From the NCBI RefSeq assembly GCF_965243865.1, contig NZ_OZ251603.1, positions 682,001 through 746,000 of the forward strand: a DNA stretch of 64,000 nucleotides, in the 5' to 3' direction. The stretch comes from Hyphomicrobium_A sp965243865 (GTDB lineage: Bacteria; Pseudomonadota; Alphaproteobacteria; Rhizobiales; Hyphomicrobiaceae). A model generated the notes under the pieces. It saw only the letters and a program-made list of their open reading frames with translations, did no database searches and was not told the origin of the DNA. Positions within the stretch are counted from its first letter, which is position 1; every line of letters begins with the position of its first letter. The position numbers and the translations under genes were made by a program. Below are positions 19,650 through 27,836 of this stretch, piece by piece.

Positions 19650-21035
19650 ATGGTCGAGGTCGCTGATGGAAAACCCGTTCACTGCATTGAACTCGTCACG
19701 GGGAAAGGTCTGACCGGAACTCTGCTTGTTTCAGAGGAAACGATTTGCGCTTCGATCTATAGCTATACGGATTTTTTCTACGTCAAAGGCGAGCCGATCG
19801 TACTGCGTAGTGCGACCAACGAGATCGTGTCGCTGCATTCCAACATCACAAGCAGTCCGGGCGACCGCTCGCGTCTCATCGACCCGAAGTACACCACGTA
19901 CTGTCAGGAAATTCTGTCCAACCTTGCTGTCGTTGGGCACGATCCGTGGACGACCGAAGACAGGATTCGACACGTTAGCTTCAGCGTGAAGCACTGTACG
20001 GACCTCATGAGTCATCTGGAAAAACTAAAGGCCCTTGGCTCCAACAGGTATCCGACAGACGATCAGCTGCGAATTTTTTCGGATACCGCGGGAGAGCTTA
20101 CCGTCAAAGCCGGGTACGCCGCGACCTACGGGATGGACTTCGATTCGCCAACGCAATTTGGGCCAGTCTTCGAGATCGAATTCAATCGAGCGCGAGACAT
20201 CCGCGACTACATCTCGAGTGTCTCCGACTATGTGAGCTTCCTATCGTTCTGTCTTGGGGCGCCACTCAAACCATCGTCGATCCACGTCGACCGACTGTCG
20301 TCGGAAGAGGTCAAGAGTGCAATTGAGGCCCACACATATCCCGGCGACCATCGTGTCCACTACGTCTGGCCAGAAGAGGAAATTAACACGCGGGATCTGT
20401 GGCTCGGCGGCTCCCCTTCTATTTCGCGCAACGATGCCGAGCTAGCCGCGCTGCGGGCCTGTCTGGTCGCATGGATGAACCGGGCACATACTTGGGAGAA
20501 GTCCTATTCTCTGATGATGACTAGCCTCAGTTTGAGGAATGTAAGTTCACCTGAGCGACTGATCAACGCCTGCCGTTGGTTCGAAGACATTCCCATCGCT
20601 CAAACGAACGACCTGCTCTCCCAAGAGGAAATTGATCAAATTGCCGGTGTTGCGAGCAGGAAAGCTGAGGAACTCGGCCACTCAGAGCTCAGCATTGGCC
20701 GTATCGCTGGCGCAATTAGACTCGTCAGGGCAGAATCCGTTGAACAAAGGTTCGCGCGCCTCGTAGCGATGGTTGAAGCTAAGTTCGGTCGAGGTGTCCT
20801 GGGAGACGAGCCCGTCGTGCACCTAAAGCGCGCGGTCCAACTTCGTGGCAAAGTGGCCCACGGACACTTTACCGCCAAGGACCAATCTGAATTTCGCTCC
20901 TTCTCAAAATGCACGCTTGCGATGGAGGCGCTCTGTTATCTTCTGAGCGCTTACGACTTACCAATCTCCAACGACGGCATCTCAAGAATTGGGATGAATC
21001 CCATAGTGCGTGATTATCGCAATGCATATTCATAG
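19650..21035 (+). CDS. ApeA-like protein with C-terminal HEPN RNase-type motif
   Basis: A 461-residue soluble protein; AAGGGGG precedes the ATG. The C-terminal 170 residues are helical and contain LRGKVAHGH, in which Arg399 and His404 form an R-x4-H motif, the catalytic signature of HEPN ribonucleases. The N-terminal half looks like a beta-rich sensor region followed by a helical linker, the layout of ApeA-type abortive-infection proteins. The gene is visibly less GC-rich than its neighbours and uses codons such as TTT, ATT, AAA and TCA more freely, which suggests acquisition by transfer. It begins 17 bases after the MoxR-type ATPase and may share its transcript. Function in phage defence is inferred from the motif only. 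Confidence 0.6.
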   Translation: MVEVADGKPVHCIELVTGKGLTGTLLVSEETICASIYSYTDFFYVKGEPIVLRSATNEIVSLHSNITSSPGDRSRLIDPKYTTYCQEILSNLAVVGHDPWTTEDRIRHVSFSVKHCTDLMSHLEKLKALGSNRYPTDDQLRIFSDTAGELTVKAGYAATYGMDFDSPTQFGPVFEIEFNRARDIRDYISSVSDYVSFLSFCLGAPLKPSSIHVDRLSSEEVKSAIEAHTYPGDHRVHYVWPEEEINTRDLWLGGSPSISRNDAELAALRACLVAWMNRAHTWEKSYSLMMTSLSLRNVSSPERLINACRWFEDIPIAQTNDLLSQEEIDQIAGVASRKAEELGHSELSIGRIAGAIRLVRAESVEQRFARLVAMVEAKFGRGVLGDEPVVHLKRAVQLRGKVAHGHFTAKDQSEFRSFSKCTLAMEALCYLLSAYDLPISNDGISRIGMNPIVRDYRNAYS

Positions 21036-21140
21036 TCTCAGCCAAGCTGTTGGGTCCGGCCGCTTCCCAGCCTTGACCCGCCCCCTGTTGGTGCTGCTAC
21101 TGGCTTTCGGACCGCATCGCCTCGGCAGGGGGAGTAATCG

Positions 21141-22007
21141 ATGACCGAGGCCCAGACAGGCAACCAGACCGGCAAGACGTATACGATCTCAGATACCGCC
21201 AACTGGGTCGCCTTTCACCGCGCGGTTGAATCGGCCCGTCCCGACGCCGTCTTTCGCGATCCCCTGGCCGAACGCCTGGCCGGCGTTACCGGACCTGAAA
21301 TCGTTGCGCGTGCGCCCAAGGCCATGCGCAACGGCTGGCCGATCATCGCCCGCACTGTCAGCATCGACGAGATCATCGCCACCGCGATCGGCGAGGGCTG
21401 CGACTGCGTCATCAACCTCGCTGCAGGGCTCGACACCCGCCCCTACCGGCTCGACCTGCCCAAAACGCTCACGTGGATCGAGGCAGACCTTCCCGGCCTC
21501 GTCGACGAAAAGAACCGGCTGCTGGCGAACGAAACGCCGCGCTGCCAGCTGCAACGCGTCAAGATCGACCTCGCCGACAACGCCGCACGCGCCGCCTTCC
21601 TCGATGGCGTGACCGCGGGGCGCCAGCGCGTCCTCGTCCTCAGTGAAGGGCTGCTGATGTACCTGGACGACGCGCTGGTGCGCAGCCTGTCAGATGATCT
21701 CAAGCGCGCGGGCGTCAAGTGGTGGGTGTCCGATCAGATCAGCCCCGCCGTGCGTGACATGTTCATGAGCAACATGCAGGACATCCTCGCGAGCGCACCG
21801 ATGCACTTTGCGCCCGAGAACGGCGTCGCCTTCTATGAAGCTCTCGGCTGGCGCGTGCGCGAGGTCCTCTCCAGCGCCGAGGTGGCCTTGCGCCTCAAAC
21901 GCCTCTCCTGGCTGATGACTTTGCTCATGCGTCTGCCTCTTCCGCAGCCCGACCCGCGCCGGCTCGGCACGGCTCGCTGGGGCGCCGTCGTGTGGCTCGA
22001 GCGCTAA
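21141..22007 (+). CDS. SAM-dependent methyltransferase, LCM (leucine carboxyl methyltransferase) family
   Basis: A 288-residue protein. It has the LCM/TIGR00027 pattern: an early region with RDPLAERLAG, the SAM-binding strand CVINLAAGLDTRPYRLDLP, a following ADLPGLVDEKNRLL, and VLSEGLLMYLDD. Family members methylate carboxyl groups of small molecules or proteins; the substrate here is unknown. GGGGGAG precedes the ATG by 8 bases. Codon use is GC-rich again, unlike the gene before it. It is not obviously linked to its neighbours. Confidence 0.8.
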   Translation: MTEAQTGNQTGKTYTISDTANWVAFHRAVESARPDAVFRDPLAERLAGVTGPEIVARAPKAMRNGWPIIARTVSIDEIIATAIGEGCDCVINLAAGLDTRPYRLDLPKTLTWIEADLPGLVDEKNRLLANETPRCQLQRVKIDLADNAARAAFLDGVTAGRQRVLVLSEGLLMYLDDALVRSLSDDLKRAGVKWWVSDQISPAVRDMFMSNMQDILASAPMHFAPENGVAFYEALGWRVREVLSSAEVALRLKRLSWLMTLLMRLPLPQPDPRRLGTARWGAVVWLER

Positions 22008-22124
22008 GCTCCGCCCAGCAGCAATCCGTTACCATCCGTGAACGTCGGCGCCATCCGGGCGCCGCAATGGATGAGCGAGATCCTCCCCGTCATCTGGGCC
22101 GGCACGGCCTAACGGGGAGACGAC

Positions 22125-22829
22125 ATGCCAACCACCAGCGGGCCACGCCCCGGGGACGAGCGCGCGCTCGCAAGCCTCACCGCCGCCATCGGCTATGGCG
22201 GCGTTCAGGCGACCGTCCTGTCTGCCCTGGCACTCGTGATCTCGGGCTTCTCGCTCTACGAGTCGAGCTTCAAGACCGCTGAGATCGAGGTCTATGTCCC
22301 GCCCGTCGTTCAGTATGCGCGCGACGGCGGCGGCGACACCGAGGTCTTCGTCGTCCCGGTCACCATCACCAACTCGGGTGCCCGCACCGGCACCGTCCTC
22401 TCGATGGAGCTGAACGTCGAGGACCTGAAATCCCACAAGACGAAACGCTACTACAGCGCCTTCCTGGGAGAGCATCAGGTCGACGCCGACGCACCCAACC
22501 GCTCATTCGCCCCGCTGTCGATCCCCGGCCACGGCACCTTCACCGATACCGTCCGGTTCTATCCGGTCGGCAAGCCGTTCCCGAAGATCGCCGAAGAAGC
22601 CGGAGACTATAAATTCTCGCTCAGCCTCGTCACTGCGGCCCCGGCACGGCCCGACCTCGTCGAGCGCCTTTTTGCCAGCAAGGTTGAGCCCGTCGTCTTC
22701 GAACGCACGCTGCCATGGCTCTCCGAGCAACAGCTCGACCAGCGTCGCATCACCATTTCGATGCCGGAAAAGGGTTGGACGGCCATGCCCGCCGCTCCAG
22801 CGCCCCAGGCGACAGGCTCTCCGCAATAG
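22125..22829 (+). CDS. Membrane-anchored protein of unknown function
   Basis: A 234-residue product with one membrane helix at about residues 26-46 (VQATVLSALALVISGFSLYE) and a predicted extracytoplasmic domain rich in beta-strand pattern, including VFVVPVTITNSGARTGTVLS, which resembles an immunoglobulin-like fold. The C-terminus is Pro/Ala-rich. GGGGAG precedes the ATG by 5 bases. I do not recognise the family. The preceding gap contains a GC-rich hairpin (GGCGCCatccGGGCGCC-like) and no other feature. Confidence 0.6.
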   Translation: MPTTSGPRPGDERALASLTAAIGYGGVQATVLSALALVISGFSLYESSFKTAEIEVYVPPVVQYARDGGGDTEVFVVPVTITNSGARTGTVLSMELNVEDLKSHKTKRYYSAFLGEHQVDADAPNRSFAPLSIPGHGTFTDTVRFYPVGKPFPKIAEEAGDYKFSLSLVTAAPARPDLVERLFASKVEPVVFERTLPWLSEQQLDQRRITISMPEKGWTAMPAAPAPQATGSPQ

Positions 22830-22945
22830 AACCCGCGGCAATCGACATGAATATGAATGCCACCTGACAGCGAGCTTCAGCTTCCGTTCAAAGGTCGCGC
22901 GCTAAACTGTACCTAACAATCACGTAATCCGCGTGGAGGGATTTC

Positions 22946-23032
22946 ATGGCCGAGTTCATCCGCAGCAGCCTGATCATTCTCATGGGCACCGTCGTCATGG
23001 CGGCCGCCGTGCTTGTCGTCTTCTACGGCTGA
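22946..23032 (+). CDS. Small membrane peptide, 28 residues
   Basis: The ATG at 22946 is preceded by GGAGGG with 5-base spacing, an excellent ribosome binding site. The peptide starts MAEFIRSSLIILMGTVV and ends in AAVLVVFYG: a polar head of about 6 residues, then one continuous hydrophobic helix of about 20. A strong intrinsic terminator begins 46 bases after the stop, so the gene seems to have its own transcript, with its promoter in the 116 bases after the previous gene. It is too short to be classified by homology. The strong start signal, lone helix and terminator make a real membrane microprotein likely. Confidence 0.6.
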   Translation: MAEFIRSSLIILMGTVVMAAAVLVVFYG

Positions 23033-23078
23033 CGCCAACACGCGTCTGGCTTGCCGCCACCGCTGCTTCGCACTAGCT

Positions 23079-23105
23079 AAGGGGACCTGCGAGAGGTCCC
23101 CTTTT
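23079..23105 (+). terminator. Strong intrinsic terminator after the 28-residue peptide gene
   Basis: AAGGGGACC (23079-23087) and GGTCCCCTT (23095-23103) form a perfect 9-base stem with a 7-base loop, ending in TTTT. It runs into the start of the ycjX-like frame. Confidence 0.85.
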
Positions 23106-24573
23106 GTCCACACCCCCGCCACCATCCGCCCTGGACGATCCGACGCGCCAGCCCTGGCACCGCGCCGGCGCCCTGTTGACCGACATGATGACCCCGACGC
23201 TGCGGCTCGGCGTCACCGGGTTGTCCCGCGCCGGCAAGACCATCTTCATCACCGCGCTGATCCGCAATCTGGTCTCCGGCGGCCGCCTCCCCTTCTTTCT
23301 TCCCGAGGCCGAGGGCCGCATCGAGCGCGCTTACCTCGAGCCGCAACCGGATGATCAGGTCCCGCGCTTCGACTACGAGGGGCACCTGGAAGACCTGGCC
23401 CGCGACCCTCCCGACTGGCCCGAAAGCACCCGCCGGCTCAGCCAGGTCCGCATCACCATCGAATATCGCTCGGCAAGTGCGCTGCGCCGCGCCCTCGGCA
23501 TCTCCCGGCTCAATCTTGATGTGGTCGATTACCCAGGCGAATGGCTGGTCGACCTGCCGCTGTTGGAGATGACCTACGATCAGTGGTGCGCGGAGGCAGT
23601 CGAGCAGGCCCGCGCCCCGCGCCGCCAAGCGCACTCCAAAGCCTGGCGCGAGTTCCTCGCCAGCGTCGATCCCAGCGCCCCGAAGGACGAGAAGATCGCC
23701 CAACGCGGCGCCCAGCTCTTTGCGGAATATCTGAAGGCCGCCCGCGCCGACGACCACGTGCTGCACACCACCGGCCCCGGCCGCTTCCTCCTGCCCGGCG
23801 ATCTCGAAGGCTCGCCGCTGCTCACCTTCTGCCCGCTGGTCCTCGGCGATAAACCGAGTTACGGCCGCAACTCGCTCGCCGCGATGATGGCGCGCCGCTT
23901 CGAGAGCTATAAGACCCACGTTGTAAAGCCCTTCTTCCGCGATCACTTCAGCCGGCTGGATCGCCAGATCGTGCTCGTCGACGTTCTCGGTCCGCTGAAC
24001 GAAGGCGGCGACGCCGTCGTTGATCTCCAGCGCGCCCTCAATGCGATCCTGCGGGTTTTCCGCATCGGGTCCGGCAACTGGCTGACAGCCCTCTTCACCC
24101 GCCGCATCGACAAACTGCTGTTCGCCGCCACCAAGGCCGACCACATAAATTCATCGAGCCACGATCGGCTGGAAGCGATCCTGCGCGTCATCATTGATCG
24201 CGCCATGGGCCGCGCCGAGGACACCGGCGCCGATGTCGGCGTACAGGCCCTCGCCGCCCTGCGCGCCACCAGGGAAACCGACGCCAAGGTCGGCAATGAG
24301 TGGCTCCCCTGCATCGTCGGCGTACCAATGCCGGGCGAGCGCATCGGCGATAGGGTGTTCGACGGTAAGACCGAAGCCGCCGTGTTTCCCGGTGACCTGC
24401 CAGCCAATCCGCGCAACGCTCTGAAGCCCGGGGCCGCGCCTGCCGGGTTGCATTTCGTCCGCTTCCGTCCGCCACGGCTCATGCCTCCGGGCATCGACGG
24501 AGAGTCTCCACCCTTGCCGCACATCCGGCTCGACCGCGCCCTCGATTTCCTGCTCTCGGATTGGCTCGCGTGA
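23104..24573 (+). CDS. ycjX: YcjX-family GTPase-like protein (DUF463)
   Basis: A protein of up to 489 residues with a P-loop GVTGLSRAGKTIFITALI, and LDVVDYPGEWLVDLPLLEMT as a probable switch/Walker B region. YcjX proteins are conserved next to YcjF and belong to stress-linked regulons in Enterobacteria; the molecular role is unclear. The start is uncertain: homologues have about 25 residues before the P-loop region, which fits the TTG at 23104 with GAGAGG seven bases upstream, but both lie inside the terminator hairpin. ATG codons at 23185 and 23188 are alternatives. The YcjF-like gene follows 16 bases later. Confidence 0.85.
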   Translation: MSTPPPPSALDDPTRQPWHRAGALLTDMMTPTLRLGVTGLSRAGKTIFITALIRNLVSGGRLPFFLPEAEGRIERAYLEPQPDDQVPRFDYEGHLEDLARDPPDWPESTRRLSQVRITIEYRSASALRRALGISRLNLDVVDYPGEWLVDLPLLEMTYDQWCAEAVEQARAPRRQAHSKAWREFLASVDPSAPKDEKIAQRGAQLFAEYLKAARADDHVLHTTGPGRFLLPGDLEGSPLLTFCPLVLGDKPSYGRNSLAAMMARRFESYKTHVVKPFFRDHFSRLDRQIVLVDVLGPLNEGGDAVVDLQRALNAILRVFRIGSGNWLTALFTRRIDKLLFAATKADHINSSSHDRLEAILRVIIDRAMGRAEDTGADVGVQALAALRATRETDAKVGNEWLPCIVGVPMPGERIGDRVFDGKTEAAVFPGDLPANPRNALKPGAAPAGLHFVRFRPPRLMPPGIDGESPPLPHIRLDRALDFLLSDWLA

Positions 24574-24589
24574 TGATCGGGAAATTCGC

Positions 24590-25636
24590 ATGACGTCCGA
24601 CAACGACATCCGCCGCCCGCGCGCATTCTCGCCCGACGACCCGGCCTTGCGCGCCGCCGCCGCCGAGCCGCCACGCGAACCCCCGGTAACCGAGACCGGT
24701 CCCCTCGCAGGCCGCCGCCGACGGCAGGCAAAGCGCACCACGGTGCGTCCAACCGCCGGCGATCTATCCCGCGGCATCCGCTGGGGTGCCATGCTTCTGT
24801 CCGGCCTAGCCGGGCTTCTCGCGCTGGCCACCGTCACCTGGTTCGTCAGCTACGTCGAGGTGGCCCTCGACCGCCAGGATTGGGTCGGCTGGCTCGCCTT
24901 CGCGCTGCTCTGCCTTGTCGGCCTGTCGGCCGTCGTCCTGATCCTGCGGGAGATCTACGGCCTCTTCCGCCTCGCCCGTCTCGGCGCGTTACGCCAGGAG
25001 GTGGCACACGCCATCGACACCGGCGACATGCAGAGCGAGCGCCGCGCGCTGCGCGATCTCAAGAGAATTCTCGCCGGCCGGCCCGACTTGCAGTGGCAGC
25101 TCGCGCGCTTCTCCGAGCACGAGCGCGCCGTGCTCGACCCGGGCGAGCTTCTGTCCCTCGCCGACCGCGAGTTGATCATGCCGCTCGACCAGGAAGCCCG
25201 CCGATCGGTGCTCGCGGCGGCCAAGCGCATCGGCATGGTAACGGCCATCAGCCCGATGCCGTGGATCGCCATGCTCTACGTGCTGATCGAAAACCTGCGC
25301 ATGCTGCGCACCATCGCCGGGTTGTACGGCGGACGCCCGGGACCGCTCGGCGCTTTGCGCCTGGGCCGCCTCGTCGTCGGACACATCCTGGCGACCGGCG
25401 GCGTTGCTCTGACCGACGATTTGCTCGGTCAGTTCCTCGGGCAGGACTTGCTGCGCCGGCTATCGCGACGTCTCGGCGAAGGTGCTTTCAACGGTGCGCT
25501 GACCGCCCGCGTCGGCGCCGCCGCCGTAGAAGTGTGCCGCCCGCTGCCATTCATCAGCGCCCCACCCGTGCGCGCGCGCGACATGCTCGCCGAAGCGTTC
25601 CGCCGCAACGCGACCTCTACGCCTGACGCAAGCTGA
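24590..25636 (+). CDS. ycjF: YcjF-family membrane protein (TIGR01620/DUF697)
   Basis: A 348-residue protein with a Pro/Arg-rich N-terminal tail (about 1-60), two membrane helices (about 66-85 and 98-117), a helical cytosolic middle, and a C-terminal DUF697-like part with AAAKRIGMVTAISPMPWIAM and GRLVVGHILATGGVALTDDL. It is always found next to YcjX and is thought to work with it at the membrane. GGGAAA precedes the ATG. The 256 bases after the stop contain only an isolated hairpin (25850-25870). Confidence 0.85.
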   Translation: MTSDNDIRRPRAFSPDDPALRAAAAEPPREPPVTETGPLAGRRRRQAKRTTVRPTAGDLSRGIRWGAMLLSGLAGLLALATVTWFVSYVEVALDRQDWVGWLAFALLCLVGLSAVVLILREIYGLFRLARLGALRQEVAHAIDTGDMQSERRALRDLKRILAGRPDLQWQLARFSEHERAVLDPGELLSLADRELIMPLDQEARRSVLAAAKRIGMVTAISPMPWIAMLYVLIENLRMLRTIAGLYGGRPGPLGALRLGRLVVGHILATGGVALTDDLLGQFLGQDLLRRLSRRLGEGAFNGALTARVGAAAVEVCRPLPFISAPPVRARDMLAEAFRRNATSTPDAS

Positions 25637-25892
25637 CAGGAGCTTGTTTAGCGTCGACTGTTTGCGCAAGCGGATAGCCGCGCCTACGGCGCAGGGCCTC
25701 TTGGCTCCAGCTTGCGCGTGCTGGCTCTGCCCGCTTCGCCCGCGTAGCGGGCCAGGGCGCAAGGCGCCCCGATCGTCCGAGCGTCTACCAGCGAGGACGT
25801 GAATCGGCGGCGCAAAAAAATGCACGGCCGTCGGCTCATGAGCGGTCAACGTCGGGCAAGCTTCCCGACGCTCGTGTCAGCTACAAAGAAAA

Positions 25893-27836
25893 TCAAGCGG
25901 CCTTAATTTCCACCACGTTGCTCGCCTCGAGGGAGCGCATTGCGATGTGATCGGCCCACTCGCCAGAGGCCTTGCGCGCGCTCTCAACGATCGCCGGCGG
26001 TGTGCGGCCATCACGGGTCGACAGCAGAGAACGCAGCGGCCGGGCTGCCGGACGCGACGTCAGCCAGCTCAGCGGTGCAGCCAGCACGAGACCGACGATC
26101 ACCGGCGACATCCAGGCAAGGACCAAGGCCGACGCCTCATAGCAGGCAAAGCCCATCGCGACGCCGGTCAGCATGTGCCAGCGATGATAGCGCACCGCAT
26201 CCGAGAAGGTGATGCCCGCACCATCGCGGCTCTGCGCACGCCATCCCGAATCGATACCGAACAGCACCTGGAACACCGCCGCCGTCTGCGTCACCATCAG
26301 GATCGGCGACAGCAGGATGGAGAACAGCGTCTCGGTGAGGACACCCAAAACCGCCCGCGCTGAGCCGAAAGCTTCCCGCGCCTGGTGCACGCGCTTCAGC
26401 TCGAGCGCGAGGCCCAGGAACTTCGGCATCAGCACGATCAGCATCGTGGCGAAGAACAACCGCAGCGCCGCGCCCGGGTCCGTCACCGGCCACACGGGGA
26501 ATAGCGTCTTCTCATCGATGAAGTAGCTCGGGATCATCTGCTGGCCTTGCAGTGCCAGCACGATGCCGACCACCAGCGATGACGCCCACACCAGCGACAT
26601 TAGATAGGATGTAGCGCCCATCAACAGGTGCAGACGGCCCATCGTCGTAATGTTCGAAGTGAACACGATGCCGAGGTGCTGCAAGTTGCCCTGCGCCCAG
26701 CGCCGGTCGCGCGCCACCACATCGGGAAGCGTCGGCGGCTGCCCTTCATAGGATCCTTCGACCGTCGGCACGATGTGAACGCCCCAGTCGGCACGCGCCA
26801 GCAGCACAGCCTCGACGAAGTCGTGGCTCTGAATATCGCCGCCAAATGGCGCCCGGCCCGGCAGCGACGGCAAGCCCGCAGCCGAAGCGAAGGCAACCGT
26901 GCGGATGATGGCGTTGTGGCCCCAATAGTTACCCTGGTCGCGATGCCAGAAGGCAAGACCCGCGGCAACGAGCGGCCCATAAACGTTCGACGCGAACTGC
27001 GTCAGGTACTGCAGCAACGTCGTGGCACCGGTAAGCCGAGGCACCGTCTGGATGAGGCCGGCCGTCTGATCGCGTTGCATCGCCAGCGTAAGCCGCACCA
27101 GAGTCGTTCCCGACATGACGCTGTCGCCATCCAGAATGACAAAGTGCTCATAAGCCCCGCCGAAGCGCCGTACCCAATCCTTGATGTTGCCAGCCTTGCG
27201 CGCATGGTTCTCACGCCGGCGACGATAATGCACGGGAATGATATCCTTCAGCCGGTGGCGCAGGGCGCGGTAAGCGCTCTCTTCCGCCGCCCCGTCGCGC
27301 TCATCGCGCGTATCCGACAATATAAAGACATCGAACGCTGCGGCGCTGTCCATCGACTGCAGCTCGAGCGCAATCGCCTGCACCGTGCCGGCAATGCGCG
27401 CCGGATCCTCGTGGTAAACCGGAAATAGCAGCGCGGTCCGCGTTGTAAGCGGACCACCGGGCTGCGGCAGATCGATCGTGTCGGCCTTCTCGCCACCGAA
27501 CAGCGGAATGAAGCCCAGCGCCGCGTTCAGCGAGCCAAGCGCGATCCACCCGAAAGCAATGGTCGACAGAATGAGGAACAGGAACTGCAGCGGCGTCGCC
27601 TGCTCCACTGCCAGCACACCATAAAGCTCGATGGCGAATGCCGCAGTCAGCAACCCGGCACCGGTAAAGACCGCCGCACGTGGTATCCAATAGCCCGGGC
27701 GGCGGCGTGGCTTCGCACCCCGCGCCTTGAAGTCCTGATCGGGCATGTCGAGCGGCAACTCCGCTGGCAGCAGCTCGGGGCTGCTCGCGTCGGGAATGCG
27801 ACCGATCTTCTGGCCGGCCACAGTGATGTCGCTCAT
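25893..27836 (-). CDS. opgH: Glucans biosynthesis glucosyltransferase H
   Basis: A 647-residue inner-membrane glycosyltransferase. ATG 27836 is preferred over 27848 because it overlaps the opgD stop as ATGA, the usual translational coupling. Two helices precede the cytosolic GT2 domain, which shows DVFILSDTRDE, VILDGDSVMSG and the processive-type RDRRWAQGN motif; several more helices follow. OpgH makes the linear beta-1,2 backbone of osmoregulated periplasmic glucans from UDP-glucose and exports it. It is encoded directly after its periplasmic partner. Confidence 0.93.
   Translation of the reverse strand: MSDITVAGQKIGRIPDASSPELLPAELPLDMPDQDFKARGAKPRRRPGYWIPRAAVFTGAGLLTAAFAIELYGVLAVEQATPLQFLFLILSTIAFGWIALGSLNAALGFIPLFGGEKADTIDLPQPGGPLTTRTALLFPVYHEDPARIAGTVQAIALELQSMDSAAAFDVFILSDTRDERDGAAEESAYRALRHRLKDIIPVHYRRRRENHARKAGNIKDWVRRFGGAYEHFVILDGDSVMSGTTLVRLTLAMQRDQTAGLIQTVPRLTGATTLLQYLTQFASNVYGPLVAAGLAFWHRDQGNYWGHNAIIRTVAFASAAGLPSLPGRAPFGGDIQSHDFVEAVLLARADWGVHIVPTVEGSYEGQPPTLPDVVARDRRWAQGNLQHLGIVFTSNITTMGRLHLLMGATSYLMSLVWASSLVVGIVLALQGQQMIPSYFIDEKTLFPVWPVTDPGAALRLFFATMLIVLMPKFLGLALELKRVHQAREAFGSARAVLGVLTETLFSILLSPILMVTQTAAVFQVLFGIDSGWRAQSRDGAGITFSDAVRYHRWHMLTGVAMGFACYEASALVLAWMSPVIVGLVLAAPLSWLTSRPAARPLRSLLSTRDGRTPPAIVESARKASGEWADHIAMRSLEASNVVEIKAA

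Noticed and set aside
25850..25870. A 7-base-stem hairpin between ycjF and opgH
   Set aside because: No T run follows on either strand, so it is not called a terminator.
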